From the NCBI GenBank assembly GCA_023663185.1, contig JAMPHY010000001.1, positions 559,926 through 623,925 on the forward strand: DNA of 64,000 nt, read 5' to 3'. This document shows positions 27,227 through 34,828 of the stretch, in pieces. Every line of letters starts with the position of its first letter. Position 1 is the stretch's first letter. The DNA comes from Clostridiales bacterium. Its GTDB lineage: Bacteria; Bacillota; Clostridia; Lachnospirales; Lachnospiraceae. Both the position numbers and the translations under genes were made by a program. The notes beneath the pieces were generated by a model. That model ran no database searches. It worked only from the letters and a program-made list of their open reading frames with translations, and was not told the DNA's origin.

Positions 27227-28258
27227 TTAAGATATGCCTAGCTGCTGTTTGTATTCATTACTGGATAAGCCGCCGAAAAGCTCACGAGGGTAGTTGTTAA
27301 TCCAGTCTTGGATAAAACGGATATGTTCCGCGCTGTATTTCCCTATGTTGTCACCCTTCTTTATCCAGTGCCTGATTAGCTTATTGGCGTTCTCATTAGA
27401 GCCGCGCTCGAATGATGAATAAGGGTGGCAGAAGTAGACGTTTGTACGCTGCTTATCAGGATATATGCAGCTTGTTTCAATGGCGGTGGAGTCGCCGAAC
27501 TCAGAGCCGTTGTCTGCCGTGATTGTTTTAAAGCGGTTTCTAAAGTTTTCATAGCCTAACGACTTCTCTAATGCGTTTATTGACTTGATGGTGCTGCTTA
27601 GCGAACGGTCCCGCATTGGAAGGATATACTCGTCACGTGTAAGGCGTTCGGTAAGGACCAGCAGGCAGCCTTTACCCTTCTTTTTGCCGCTGTAAACCGT
27701 GTCAATTTCCCAATGCCCGTATCCTTCACGTGTGGCAGCGTCCTTTGGGCGTTCTTCTATGGTCTTTCCTTTAAGTTTATTGTATGCAGGACGTTCTACC
27801 TTGTCATGCTTGTTTTTCTTTCTACTCTTACTATAGAGGTCTTTATTAGAGATGTTTAAGAAAATGCCTTTATCAATATAGCTGTACATGGTTGTCTTGC
27901 AGACGCTTGTCTTAATGGAGCCGTCTTTTTTCATTTCCTGAATGGCGGCATAGGGCGAATAGTGCAGCGAGCCAATGAGATATTCAGCACGTTTTATAAA
28001 GGCGTAATCATTACCGACTTTTAAATCGTGTTCTCTGTTTGCCTTGCGTTCGTTGGTGATACGCTGGGCAGCGTCGGCGCAGTATTCCTTGCGGTATGTT
28101 AAATCAGAATTGAGCAACGTAATTGTGCCTTTACGGATTTCTTTATAGATGGTGGTGAAATGCTTGTTTAGCCTTGCGGCTATTTCGCAGGGCTTGATAT
28201 TGTCTTTTAGCATTGTTTCGATTTTGTAGCGTTCGTTTTCCGTGATGTGTTTTCCCAT
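27227..28258 (-). CDS. IS30-family DDE transposase
   Basis: 343 residues, apparently intact. An N-terminal helix-turn-helix (ENERYKIETMLKDNIKPCEI, then LNKHFTTIYKEIRKG) precedes the integrase core with the catalytic acids in WEIDTVYSG, TADNGSEFGD and ERGSNENANKLIRHW. It is packed between palindromes (1 bp from one, 10 bp from another). It may be a simple insertion sequence. However, spiroplasma filamentous phages carry IS30-type transposases, and this gene occupies the integrase position next to the left repeat, so it may be the phage's own integration enzyme. Confidence 0.9.
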   Translation of the reverse strand: MGKHITENERYKIETMLKDNIKPCEIAARLNKHFTTIYKEIRKGTITLLNSDLTYRKEYCADAAQRITNERKANREHDLKVGNDYAFIKRAEYLIGSLHYSPYAAIQEMKKDGSIKTSVCKTTMYSYIDKGIFLNISNKDLYSKSRKKNKHDKVERPAYNKLKGKTIEERPKDAATREGYGHWEIDTVYSGKKKGKGCLLVLTERLTRDEYILPMRDRSLSSTIKSINALEKSLGYENFRNRFKTITADNGSEFGDSTAIETSCIYPDKQRTNVYFCHPYSSFERGSNENANKLIRHWIKKGDNIGKYSAEHIRFIQDWINNYPRELFGGLSSNEYKQQLGIS

Positions 28259-28268
28259 ATATTTTTTA

Positions 28269-28290
28269 TTTTTCCAGACGTGTGGAAAAA
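28269..28290. repeat. prophage palindrome, copy 2
   Basis: TTTTTCC, AGACGTGT, GGAAAAA in sequence, 10 bp before the transposase start codon, where it could control transcription or translation of that gene. Confidence 0.85.
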
Positions 28291-28308
28291 TCCCCTTATC
28301 TTTTTTAA

Positions 28309-28330
28309 ATTTTCCAGACGTATGGAAAAT
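28309..28330. repeat. prophage palindrome, copy 3
   Basis: ATTTTCC, AGACGTAT, GGAAAAT in sequence, 40 bp (about four helical turns) from copy 2, so proteins bound at both sites would face the same side of the DNA. Confidence 0.85.
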
Positions 28331-28403
28331 TTACCCCTATGATTATTATAGCAAACAAATGTTTGGGTTTCAATGAAGAAGGCAGAAAATGCAGGAAAAC
28401 GGC

Positions 28404-28435
28404 AAAAAAAAGAAGGCTTTTAGACCTTCTTTTTT
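28404..28435 (-). terminator. terminator after the replication gene
   Basis: On the minus strand AGAAGGTCTAAAAGCCTTCT followed by eight T, starting 5 nt after the rep stop codon. Confidence 0.85.
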
Positions 28436-28439
28436 AGCT

Positions 28440-29264
28440 TTAATCATTTAGTTCATAGTAGTTGATACTCTGATGGGCGGCTGGTACTTTTATGTTTTTG
28501 GCGTGTGCTATGTTTTCGTGGTACAGTCCGAGATATTCCTCTTCGTCCTGAATGAAGTATTCGGCAGCGGCACGCTCGACGTTTTTAGAGCACATGTAAC
28601 GCTTTTTGTTTTTTAAATGGATTTCTGAATCCTTTGTTATGTACTTTGTGATGTAGGACGACACACGCTGTGAGTCCTTAATCTGTGTTGCCGTGGTGAA
28701 GCCTATTTTCCAGTCGGGAAGGTTGTATATTGGGTTGTCCTCTTCGTCGAAATGTCCGGAGAAGGTGAACCGCAGACCGCCGACGTCGGAGAGTAAGCCG
28801 TGGAAGTGGTAGTGTATACCGTCCTTGTGCAGTTCGGGGACTATTAAATATTTCATGTCCGGACACTTGCGTGTTCTTAAGTTTTTTAAGAATGTATGAA
28901 GCCTGTGGACAACTACGTCATAATCGCTTGAGTCGGTTTTTGTCTGGTCAAAAGTAAGGGTGATGAACCACTGCCATGTATTAGAGCGCGCTATGTTGTA
29001 TATGCTGTTTTTAGTCCGTGAGAGCGAAACATTTTTACTGTGTTCTATCATTTCTTCGGTGCGTTCGCTTCCAGCGGCTGCAATGTTATTATCTGCTGTT
29101 TCAGGTTCGTTGTTCTCGATGGCTAAACTGTTTTGTGTGGCTGTAAATTTCTTTACTGTTTTTCTTAAGTCTTTTTTATCTTTTTCAATACGCGATATTG
29201 TTTTTTTATAAAACGTGACGTGCTGACCTGTAGGGTATTCATAGAGTCTACAGTTATATTGCAT
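28440..29264 (-). CDS. HUH rolling-circle replication initiator (inovirus gpII-like)
   Basis: 274 residues. Motif 1 FITLTFD is at residues 100-106, the metal-binding motif HYHFH at 151-155, and the catalytic tyrosines are Tyr204 and Tyr208 in SSYITKYITK, the two-Tyr pattern of superfamily I initiators. Such proteins nick the plus-strand origin and make the single-stranded genome. The N-terminal 80 residues are charged and not recognised. AAAGGGG precedes the start. Iteron-like repeats lie just upstream and a terminator just downstream. Confidence 0.88.
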   Translation of the reverse strand: MQYNCRLYEYPTGQHVTFYKKTISRIEKDKKDLRKTVKKFTATQNSLAIENNEPETADNNIAAAGSERTEEMIEHSKNVSLSRTKNSIYNIARSNTWQWFITLTFDQTKTDSSDYDVVVHRLHTFLKNLRTRKCPDMKYLIVPELHKDGIHYHFHGLLSDVGGLRFTFSGHFDEEDNPIYNLPDWKIGFTTATQIKDSQRVSSYITKYITKDSEIHLKNKKRYMCSKNVERAAAEYFIQDEEEYLGLYHENIAHAKNIKVPAAHQSINYYELND

Positions 29265-29738
29265 ATTTACCCCTTTATTATTTGTTTTGGTTTACTTTGT
29301 TACTAGTTACTGTTTAGATTTCGGTTTTGATTCCGGATTGTTTTTTGTTACCGGATACTGCTTTTTGTTATCGGATTGTGTTTTTGTTTCCGGCTAGGTT
29401 TTTGCAACGGTTCTTTAGGTGTTCGGTTTACCGTTTTTGTGTGTACGGTGATTTTCGATTTTTTCAAAAGTGAGTCTAAAGTGTTGCTATAGTCAAGTAT
29501 ATATAATATATATATATATATAAATATACAGGGAGCCGGGAAGCCTAGTCCCAACTCTCGACTTGTTACGTTCCGCTCTGGCAGCTCTGGGCGGTTATCC
29601 ACTCGCTCCGCTTCGGGATTCCCGCCCGTCGCCGCCGCCGCTGCACTCCGCATGTCTGACCGTCCCTTTTTCCGTGTATGTGTTACATCAGGGCGGGGGC
29701 GGGGCGGATTATGCGTTCTGCGCCTGTGTGTCCTGCGT
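29265..29738. other. gene-free region between zot and rep, candidate origin
   Basis: 474 nt without a convincing gene. It holds iteron-like repeats (29333-29407), a (TA)n tract at about 29499-29528, a GC-rich segment (29530-29700) and a DnaA-box-like TTATCCACT at 29595-29603. An open frame of 164 codons crosses it, but its Arg-rich, repetitive product looks like chance. Confidence 0.5.
29333..29407. repeat. four iteron-like direct repeats before rep
   Basis: Units of 18-20 bp with the pattern (C/T)CGGAT-x-TTTTTGTTA begin at 29333, 29351, 29371 and 29390, the last one diverged. They lie 70-140 bp upstream of the replication gene, where an initiator could bind to start replication or repress its own gene. 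Confidence 0.7.
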
Positions 29739-30518
29739 CTACGTGTTTTGCGCCTGTACGTCCTGTGCCTGCGTGCTTCGTGTCTGTGCGCTTTCTTCAA
29801 CGGTCTTGCGGTCAAAAGTTTTATAACTGTCGTAGAACTCATAAAACATGGTTTGACCGTTAAAGAAGGTGCTCTTAATACGGGCGTCTTTTGACTTTAC
29901 GCCGTACATCTTTTTTATGCACACAAAAAGCTTCCCGCCGGAGAGTATGCCGAGAATCTTGCCAAATAACTTGTAGTTATTTACGCAGCGGTGTTCATAC
30001 TCGTATTGAAGGATAGAGCGTATCTGCTTATCTATGACTTTATCGTCTTGCGATATCAGATATACATCATAGCCATATTTACGGTGTTGGCGGAAGAAGG
30101 AACACCATTCCAGACGGTCGGAGCGGTTCCAGCTCCTAGAGTTGAAAAGTTCCTGACATTCATCTATAACTAGAATGGTCTGTCCTTCTATTATCTGCCC
30201 CCTGCGGTTGCGTTTATGGAACTGCTCGGCGTATGAGTATAAGCCCTCTATGTACGAGTATTTGTCTTTGGGCGGCGGCTTACGGTTGCCTTTGGAGTCT
30301 AGGGCGTACTTATAGGCGTTGTTTAGTAAGTCGTGGTTTGAGGCATACAGGAATACGCCTAATTTTTCAGGGTGTTTTTTCCTGAATTTGTCAAAAAGGC
30401 GCTCATTGATTTCAAAGTTTGCTATGACGTTTTTACCCTTCTTTAGTTCCTGATAGATAATCATAGCCATGTGCAGCGACTTGCCGTTGCCCGGACGTCC
30501 GGTGAAGAAATATATCAT
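29739..30518 (-). CDS. Zot/pI-family phage assembly ATPase
   Basis: 259 residues. Walker A is GRPGNGKS (residues 7-14) and Walker B is TILVIDECQELF, followed by FFRQHRKYGYDVYLISQD, which places it in the Zot (zonular occludens toxin)/pI family that drives export of filamentous virions. Past residue 200 there is only a moderately hydrophobic stretch (LFGKILGILSGGKLFV) and a Thr/Gln-rich tail, so the C-terminal part is shorter than in Ff pI. A palindrome lies 33 bp upstream of the start. Confidence 0.88.
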   Translation of the reverse strand: MIYFFTGRPGNGKSLHMAMIIYQELKKGKNVIANFEINERLFDKFRKKHPEKLGVFLYASNHDLLNNAYKYALDSKGNRKPPPKDKYSYIEGLYSYAEQFHKRNRRGQIIEGQTILVIDECQELFNSRSWNRSDRLEWCSFFRQHRKYGYDVYLISQDDKVIDKQIRSILQYEYEHRCVNNYKLFGKILGILSGGKLFVCIKKMYGVKSKDARIKSTFFNGQTMFYEFYDSYKTFDRKTVEESAQTRSTQAQDVQAQNT

Positions 30519-30550
30519 ATGCTTTTTTACCCCCTTTGTATCTCTTTTAT

Positions 30551-30572
30551 ATTTTCCATACGTGTGGAAAAT
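30551..30572. repeat. prophage palindrome, copy 4
   Basis: ATTTTCC, ATACGTGT, GGAAAAT in sequence, 33 bp upstream of zot. On the minus strand it is followed directly by TATAAA, which could be the -10 of a zot promoter. Confidence 0.8.
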
Positions 30573-30594
30573 TTAAGCGGCATATTTTACGCTT

Positions 30595-30612
30595 TTAACA
30601 TACGTATGTTAA
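30595..30612. repeat. variant palindrome before zot
   Basis: TTAACATACGTATGTTAA, a perfect 18-bp palindrome sharing the ATACGTAT core with copy 4, 22 bp away. It may be a second, weaker site for the same protein. Confidence 0.6.
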
Positions 30613-30640
30613 GAGTTCACTATATACCGACAAATTCTGC

Positions 30641-30904
30641 TTAAGTGGCAAGGGACGCTAAAGGTATAAGTTTAGCTATGCCCTCGATTATAAGCTTCAT
30701 TATCTGCTTGACTAAAAGGTATATGTAAAATACGCCTATGCAGATGAGCCATATGCCGAACATCATGCCGCAGACGTCGATGGGCAGAAACCAGTTGAGG
30801 TAATCGAAAAAGTCGGCGTTCACGCTGTCTAGGTATGACGATATGGGGCTGTCCGGCAGTATGCTTATTATCTTTAATATGACGGTTTTTAATAGGTTTA
30901 CCAT
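30641..30904 (-). CDS. small membrane protein, pVI-like minor coat candidate
   Basis: 87 residues with a central amphipathic part (SSYLDSVNADFFDYLNWFLP) and a strong membrane helix (GMMFGIWLICIGVFYIYLLV), then a second hydrophobic stretch. It follows the adhesin gene, overlapping its stop by 7 nt, and precedes zot. That gene order (pIII-pVI-pI) is the filamentous-phage order. The assignment rests on position, size and hydrophobicity. Confidence 0.65.
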   Translation of the reverse strand: MVNLLKTVILKIISILPDSPISSYLDSVNADFFDYLNWFLPIDVCGMMFGIWLICIGVFYIYLLVKQIMKLIIEGIAKLIPLASLAT

Positions 30905-33042
30905 TCTAACAAGTCCTTTCCGGCTGATATAGCCTTAAATGTTAAGTGTACTAGGTTTATGCAGAATATAATACTGAACATCAGGCGCCCGATGGAATGC
31001 AGCACTTCAAAGCCGGACAAGTCTATAATAAGCAGTCCGCCTATGTTCATGCTCTGGCTAAATTCAACGGGCATGTAAAAGATGGGCGCGCCTGAGTCGG
31101 AGAGCCACGCGCCGTACCTGCTGGCACCGCCGCCGCCGTGTTCGTGCCCGCCTGCTGACGTGTGGCTGCCGTTTCCTTCATACGTGCCGCGAAGGTCGTT
31201 AATGCCGATGTTCGTTACAGGATAGCCGCCGCCCTGCGTGCCGTCCGTATTAACTGAGGCATGAAGGGAAATGCCGTTGTTGTCGTCGTTGTCGGCATTG
31301 GTATCAGTATTATTATTGTTACCGATGTTATCGGCAGCGTTACCGCCGTAATCATCATCGGGCGGGGCGTCGGAGTCGTACACGGCAACGCCGTTGTCGT
31401 CGTATAATGACATAGTGTGTACGAAGGTGTCCGGCTCGTCAGAAAGGAGCATGGCGACGGCTTCGGGCGGCTTGCTGTTTTCTTCGACGGTCTTAGAGCC
31501 GCTTATCTTGTCAAATGCCTTGCCTAAGTCCCACGGCAGCGATAAAGGGAACTTGGTCTTTGCTATGTCGCCGATGTCGGAGAACTCAAGCTGCATGTCG
31601 TTTAAGAGGTCATCGGTTTTCTGGTTTATCTCTTCGGCGGTCAGGTCGTCGATTTTGCCGGAGATATCGCCTAATGACAATAAGATGTCATCAAGGCGGG
31701 ACTCAACGCCGGACATGTCAACGACGGTGGAATATACACGGTCGTCTATGCCTTCCAAGATGGCGGCTACCTTATCATCTAGGCTTGTAAGCTTTGCTAA
31801 GATTGATTGTAGTATGCCGTTGGTTTCTTTCAGCTGGTCGCCTACCTGATTTACGTTGTCGCCTACGTCGCCGATGGAGCCGTTTATTTCGTTCAGCTTG
31901 TCAAGTACGCCCTTTGTGACGTTCTCAATGTCGGCTTCGGAAAGGTTGCTTCCTTGTGACGCTATGGTGTCGCGGATTTCCTGAAAATACTTATCGTAGT
32001 CGGTGTTTAGGTATTTTTCCAAGTCGTCGAATTTTACGACGATTTCCTGCGGCTCTTTGTCGTAGAAGTCCGGCGTGAAGTATACGGCGCGTTTGCCTGC
32101 GTCGTATAGCTTCATTGCGTTTTCAGACTTGAATATACGGATACGGCAGCCGTCCTTACTGATGGGCATACTGTAAGAATTAGAAAAATAACCAATATCA
32201 GAACGTAATGCGCCCGGATAAACAGGGTACATAATATTACGTATATATATATTAGAATATGAACTATTAGACATATATTTTTCATCTGTAGGTATCTCAG
32301 TAAATATCTCATTATTATAATAAGAATTCCAGATACAACAACCTTTTAATGTAATTCTTTGCCAATCAGAATCATAAATATTAAATTCAAAAAAATTTTC
32401 AGGATTATCAACCGGATTACTGGAAGTACTTTTAAAGCACAAGCTATAATTGCTACTAATATATGGGGAGAAATCAATAACCTTTAGTTTATATGAACCA
32501 GAAGGAAAAACATCATATAATACTATTCCATGATTATTAATCATGTTTACAAGTGAAATGTATATATTTCTGTCACTAAATTTAGTAGGATCAAGCTGCA
32601 TTACTGAGGGGGTGGAGAGTATGTAGTAGCCGTTGGTTTCCTCTTCGTATTCGGTTAGGGCTTGCTTGAAAGCGGAAACTAAATCTTGCGAAAAAGTAAA
32701 ATTACCATCATCATCAACTGATATATTTTCTCTATTCCAAAAATGTATATAAGCGTCATTATTTTCTAAATATTGAACGAAATCACCATTATATAAAGAG
32801 CCAACTTGAGCAGCTAAAAAAGCCGCATTTTCACCAACATCATTAATAAATTCATCTAATATTTTCGACCAATCTCTTTCAATTTTATTATCATTAGCAT
32901 TATTAGCCCCTTCCTCACGATTGCCACCACCGCCACCATGAGAAACGTTAGAAGCAAAAACTATTAAAGATGATTGAAAAAAGTAACCGAATATAATTAT
33001 AAGAGACATAATAAAAGATATTTTTCTTTTAAGTTTTTTCAT
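30898..33042 (-). CDS. pIII-like adsorption protein
   Basis: About 714 residues. A signal peptide (KRKISFIMSLIIIFGYFFQS, cleavage near VFASN) is followed by Gly-rich GGGGGNREEG. The N-terminal ~300 residues are AT-rich in DNA and unrecognised. Residues ~370-500 are a predicted coiled coil (NEINGSIGDVGDNVNQVGDQ ... VESRLDDILLSLGD), then come an Asn/Asp-rich linker and Gly/His segment (SAGGHEHGGGG). A C-terminal membrane anchor (SIGRLMFSIIFCINLVHLTF) ends the protein. This is the layout of pIII receptor-binding proteins. Start at 33042 has GGGGG 5 nt upstream. Confidence 0.75.
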   Translation of the reverse strand: MKKLKRKISFIMSLIIIFGYFFQSSLIVFASNVSHGGGGGNREEGANNANDNKIERDWSKILDEFINDVGENAAFLAAQVGSLYNGDFVQYLENNDAYIHFWNRENISVDDDGNFTFSQDLVSAFKQALTEYEEETNGYYILSTPSVMQLDPTKFSDRNIYISLVNMINNHGIVLYDVFPSGSYKLKVIDFSPYISSNYSLCFKSTSSNPVDNPENFFEFNIYDSDWQRITLKGCCIWNSYYNNEIFTEIPTDEKYMSNSSYSNIYIRNIMYPVYPGALRSDIGYFSNSYSMPISKDGCRIRIFKSENAMKLYDAGKRAVYFTPDFYDKEPQEIVVKFDDLEKYLNTDYDKYFQEIRDTIASQGSNLSEADIENVTKGVLDKLNEINGSIGDVGDNVNQVGDQLKETNGILQSILAKLTSLDDKVAAILEGIDDRVYSTVVDMSGVESRLDDILLSLGDISGKIDDLTAEEINQKTDDLLNDMQLEFSDIGDIAKTKFPLSLPWDLGKAFDKISGSKTVEENSKPPEAVAMLLSDEPDTFVHTMSLYDDNGVAVYDSDAPPDDDYGGNAADNIGNNNNTDTNADNDDNNGISLHASVNTDGTQGGGYPVTNIGINDLRGTYEGNGSHTSAGGHEHGGGGASRYGAWLSDSGAPIFYMPVEFSQSMNIGGLLIIDLSGFEVLHSIGRLMFSIIFCINLVHLTFKAISAGKDLLEW

Positions 33043-33084
33043 AGTTACCCCCATAAAATAAAAAGAAGCAAGAAAACTTGCTTA

Positions 33085-33246
33085 CTACATTTTACGGATT
33101 ATCTCAATCAATATCTTAATAACAGTAATGCCGCCTAATACGCAAAAAATTATAAAACCAACTGCTATTATAGATAAAACTGCGTCACATATTAATTGAA
33201 TATCGAGGTCAAACAATCGCGGTTCCATTTCTACTGATAATAACAT
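33085..33246 (-). CDS. small single-helix membrane protein (53 aa)
   Basis: MLLSVEMEPRLFDLDIQLIC leads into one long hydrophobic segment (AVLSIIAVGFIIFCVLGGIT) and a short basic end. GGGGTGATATA precedes the ATG, which lies 4 nt after the stop of the gene before it. It is a candidate minor coat protein, like pVII/pIX in size; no homology is recognised. Confidence 0.6.
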   Translation of the reverse strand: MLLSVEMEPRLFDLDIQLICDAVLSIIAVGFIIFCVLGGITVIKILIEIIRKM

Positions 33247-33250
33247 TATA

Positions 33251-33454
33251 TCACCCCTGCATATATCTATATCTTAAATACATAGGTGCAAGCACAGCTA
33301 TAAGAACAATTAAAACAAAAATTGATATAAATACACACATAACGATTGCAATAATTTTTATTATTTTTCTTAAAACTACTGCGTCATTAGGTGAGTATTT
33401 ATTACATAGTGCTAAAGCTATAAATAAAACCGCAATCCCGAAAAGAAACCTCAT
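33251..33454 (-). CDS. two-helix membrane protein (67 aa)
   Basis: MRFLFGIAVLFIALALCNKY, a basic turn (VVLRKIIK) and a second helix (IIAIVMCVFISIFVLIVLIA) ending YLRYRYMQG. GGAGGGTGTTTAT before the ATG fixes the start five codons inside the longest frame. It is probably a membrane or coat-related protein of the prophage; no family is recognised. Confidence 0.65.
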   Translation of the reverse strand: MRFLFGIAVLFIALALCNKYSPNDAVVLRKIIKIIAIVMCVFISIFVLIVLIAVLAPMYLRYRYMQG

Positions 33455-33548
33455 ATAAACACCCTCCACAAAGGGAAGTATAGCAAGTTTTCATTATTAA
33501 GTTAAGTTCTAAAACGCTTGTTTTAATACAAATTTTGCTTGGTTTTTG

Positions 33549-33695
33549 TCATTTTTTTAACATAAGCAAAATAGTAATGTTAAAAAATAAAATAAAGCAA
33601 AAACCAGCACACAAAACAAAAAATTCATATTTTTTATACGCTTTTAACAGCAGATAAAGTAATATTAAATCTAAAACAATAAAAAAAAGTTTCAT
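33549..33695 (-). CDS. very small membrane protein (48 aa)
   Basis: MKLFFIVLDLILLYLLLKAY, then KKYEFF and a second hydrophobic run (CFILFFNITILLMLKK). AAAAGGGGTGAAAAGAT stands before the ATG, and the gene begins 7 nt after the Cys-rich gene stops. No family is recognised. Between its end and 33470 there is only AT-rich sequence. Confidence 0.55.
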   Translation of the reverse strand: MKLFFIVLDLILLYLLLKAYKKYEFFVLCAGFCFILFFNITILLMLKK

Positions 33696-33701
33696 ATCTT
33701 T

Positions 33702-33881
33702 TCACCCCTTTTGATATTTTGGACAGACGTCCGTGTCTTTATAGAAGCAGTTGGTGCAGCCCTGATAATTGATACATTCTTTGCAGCTGTTTATTTTATT
33801 TTTGTCTGCGCGTTCGTCTTTTCCGGCTACTGGACAGTGCCAAATACATTGGCTGCTGTTGTATGTATTGCAGATGTCCAT
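33702..33881 (-). CDS. small cysteine-rich protein (59 aa), probable zinc binder
   Basis: MDICNTYNSSQCIWHCPVAG begins a 59-residue protein with eight Cys (positions 4, 12, 16, 33, 36, 42, 45, 53) and one His in the first cluster. The pairs C33-x2-C36 and C42-x2-C45 look like zinc knuckles. AAGGGGATAAAAAGAT precedes the start. It has no membrane segment, unlike its neighbours, so it may be a nucleic-acid-binding or regulatory protein of the phage. Confidence 0.6.
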   Translation of the reverse strand: MDICNTYNSSQCIWHCPVAGKDERADKNKINSCKECINYQGCTNCFYKDTDVCPKYQKG

Positions 33882-33901
33882 ATCTTTTTATCCCCTTTTT
33901 A

Positions 33902-34189
33902 TTAAAACGGTACAAAATCCTTGTCAGTTACAGGACGCCAGTCATAGCGTTTTCGTTCGTTTTCTTTCTTTTCCTTGTACATGGCGTCAACACGCTTTTT
34001 CATTATCTCGTTTGCTTTTTCGCTGCCGTACATCTGTATATACTTTAAGTTGTCATGGTCGAACCAGTGACCGTATTTTGATTTGTAGTCATGTTCAAAC
34101 TTATCTATGTTATTTTCTGTTTCTGTATGGGTTTTTCTGCCTGAAAAGAAATCATTCCATGTTTTATACGTCCCCATCGGCGTTATCAT
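33902..34189 (-). CDS. hypothetical charged prophage protein (95 aa)
   Basis: A soluble, Lys/Glu/Tyr-rich protein (YKTWNDFFSGRKTHTETENN ... KKRVDAMYKEKKENERKRYD). It is probably helical and basic in its second half. It overlaps the 42-residue gene upstream by 26 nt and ends 20 nt before the Cys-rich gene. No family is recognised. Confidence 0.6.
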   Translation of the reverse strand: MITPMGTYKTWNDFFSGRKTHTETENNIDKFEHDYKSKYGHWFDHDNLKYIQMYGSEKANEIMKKRVDAMYKEKKENERKRYDWRPVTDKDFVPF

Positions 34190-34292
34190 CTCTTTCTAAA
34201 AGTATTTTGTGTTTTATGAATGCTGATATTCTGTTTTTAAAAATATGTACATAAGCGCGGAGCTTGAAATATAAGTTATCCAAATTTTTCAT
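34164..34292 (-). CDS. hypothetical tiny protein (42 aa)
   Basis: MKNLDNLYFKLRAYVHIFKN, then RISAFIKHKILLERDDNADG and two more residues. It has a good ribosome binding site (GAGGAAAATCAAAA) and is the first frame after the coat-gene terminator. It is basic and amphipathic, and its end overlaps the next gene. It could be a leader frame that couples translation. Confidence 0.45.
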   Translation of the reverse strand: MKNLDNLYFKLRAYVHIFKNRISAFIKHKILLERDDNADGDV

Positions 34293-34316
34293 TTTTGATT
34301 TTCCTCTTTTTTTGAT

Positions 34317-34390
34317 AAAAAGCTTGTTACCGCAGGGGGCGCGTCCGTTTTTGTCCCTGTCTTTGTTTGGCGCCCATTTCGCAAGCTTTT
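34317..34390 (-). terminator. strong terminator after the coat gene
   Basis: A long hairpin on the minus strand: AAAAGCTTGC pairs with CAAGCTTTTT and GGGCGC with GCGCCC, ending in T. Filamentous phages place a strong terminator behind the major coat gene, so this supports the coat assignment. Confidence 0.8.
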
Positions 34391-34420
34391 ACCAGTAACA
34401 TTATTTACAACAGTAAATAA

Positions 34421-34606
34421 TTAGCCGGCAATGCTTCTAAAGAAGCTTACGCCGAGACGGACAGCCAGACGGATGCCCATGATTGCAAGCCCCGCAGGGA
34501 GTGCTACGGTTATCATGCCGACAACGTCAGTTTTGATTGCGCCGACTGCGTTAGAAAACGCTGTTTTCATGCCTTCGGTCAACATTCCTGTACCTGTTTC
34601 TGTCAT
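34421..34606 (-). CDS. major coat protein candidate (pVIII-like, 61 aa)
   Basis: MTETGTGMLTEGMKTAFSNA, then VGAIKTDVVGMITVALPAGL and a basic C-terminus (IRLAVRLGVSFFRSIAG). A mildly acidic, amphipathic N-terminal part, one membrane helix and a positive end for DNA contact are the pVIII plan. No signal peptide is evident, as in phage Pf3. AAGGTGGTG 7 nt before the ATG fixes the start. A strong terminator follows. Confidence 0.75.
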   Translation of the reverse strand: MTETGTGMLTEGMKTAFSNAVGAIKTDVVGMITVALPAGLAIMGIRLAVRLGVSFFRSIAG

Positions 34607-34611
34607 ATCTT

Positions 34612-34824
34612 TCACCACCTTTCTACAGAATCGTTTGTTTCTTTGTATAAATCAATGAGTTTGATAAACCCAAAGACCGCGTAAGAAGCTAAATGAAGCA
34701 GGCTGACAAATGCAGCGCCGCCGATTAATCCAATGCCGAAGATATTAATCAGTTCCGGCAGGATAGTTCCAAAGTCAAAATATTTAAAATCCATTACGTT
34801 AATTGCTTCAATAACTGTGTCCAT
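34612..34824 (-). CDS. small membrane protein before the coat gene (70 aa)
   Basis: MDTVIEAINVMDFKYFDFGT is followed by two hydrophobic stretches (ILPELINIFGIGLIGGAAFV and SLLHLASYAVFGFIKLIDLY) and a polar end. It lies 5 nt after the acidic anchored protein gene and before the coat gene. It is a candidate minor virion protein; no family is recognised. Confidence 0.6.
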   Translation of the reverse strand: MDTVIEAINVMDFKYFDFGTILPELINIFGIGLIGGAAFVSLLHLASYAVFGFIKLIDLYKETNDSVERW

Positions 34825-34828
34825 GATA

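Noticed and set aside
29281-29410. CRISPR array
   Set aside because: The repeat units are 18-20 bp, T-rich, abutting and variable, with no spacers. They look like iterons. No CRISPR array was seen elsewhere.
29348-29842. Open frame of 164 codons on the minus strand over the zot end and the gap to rep
   Set aside because: It overlaps the zot coding region, gives an Arg/Thr-repeat product and an IYIYIYI run from a (TA)n tract, and has no good ribosome binding site.
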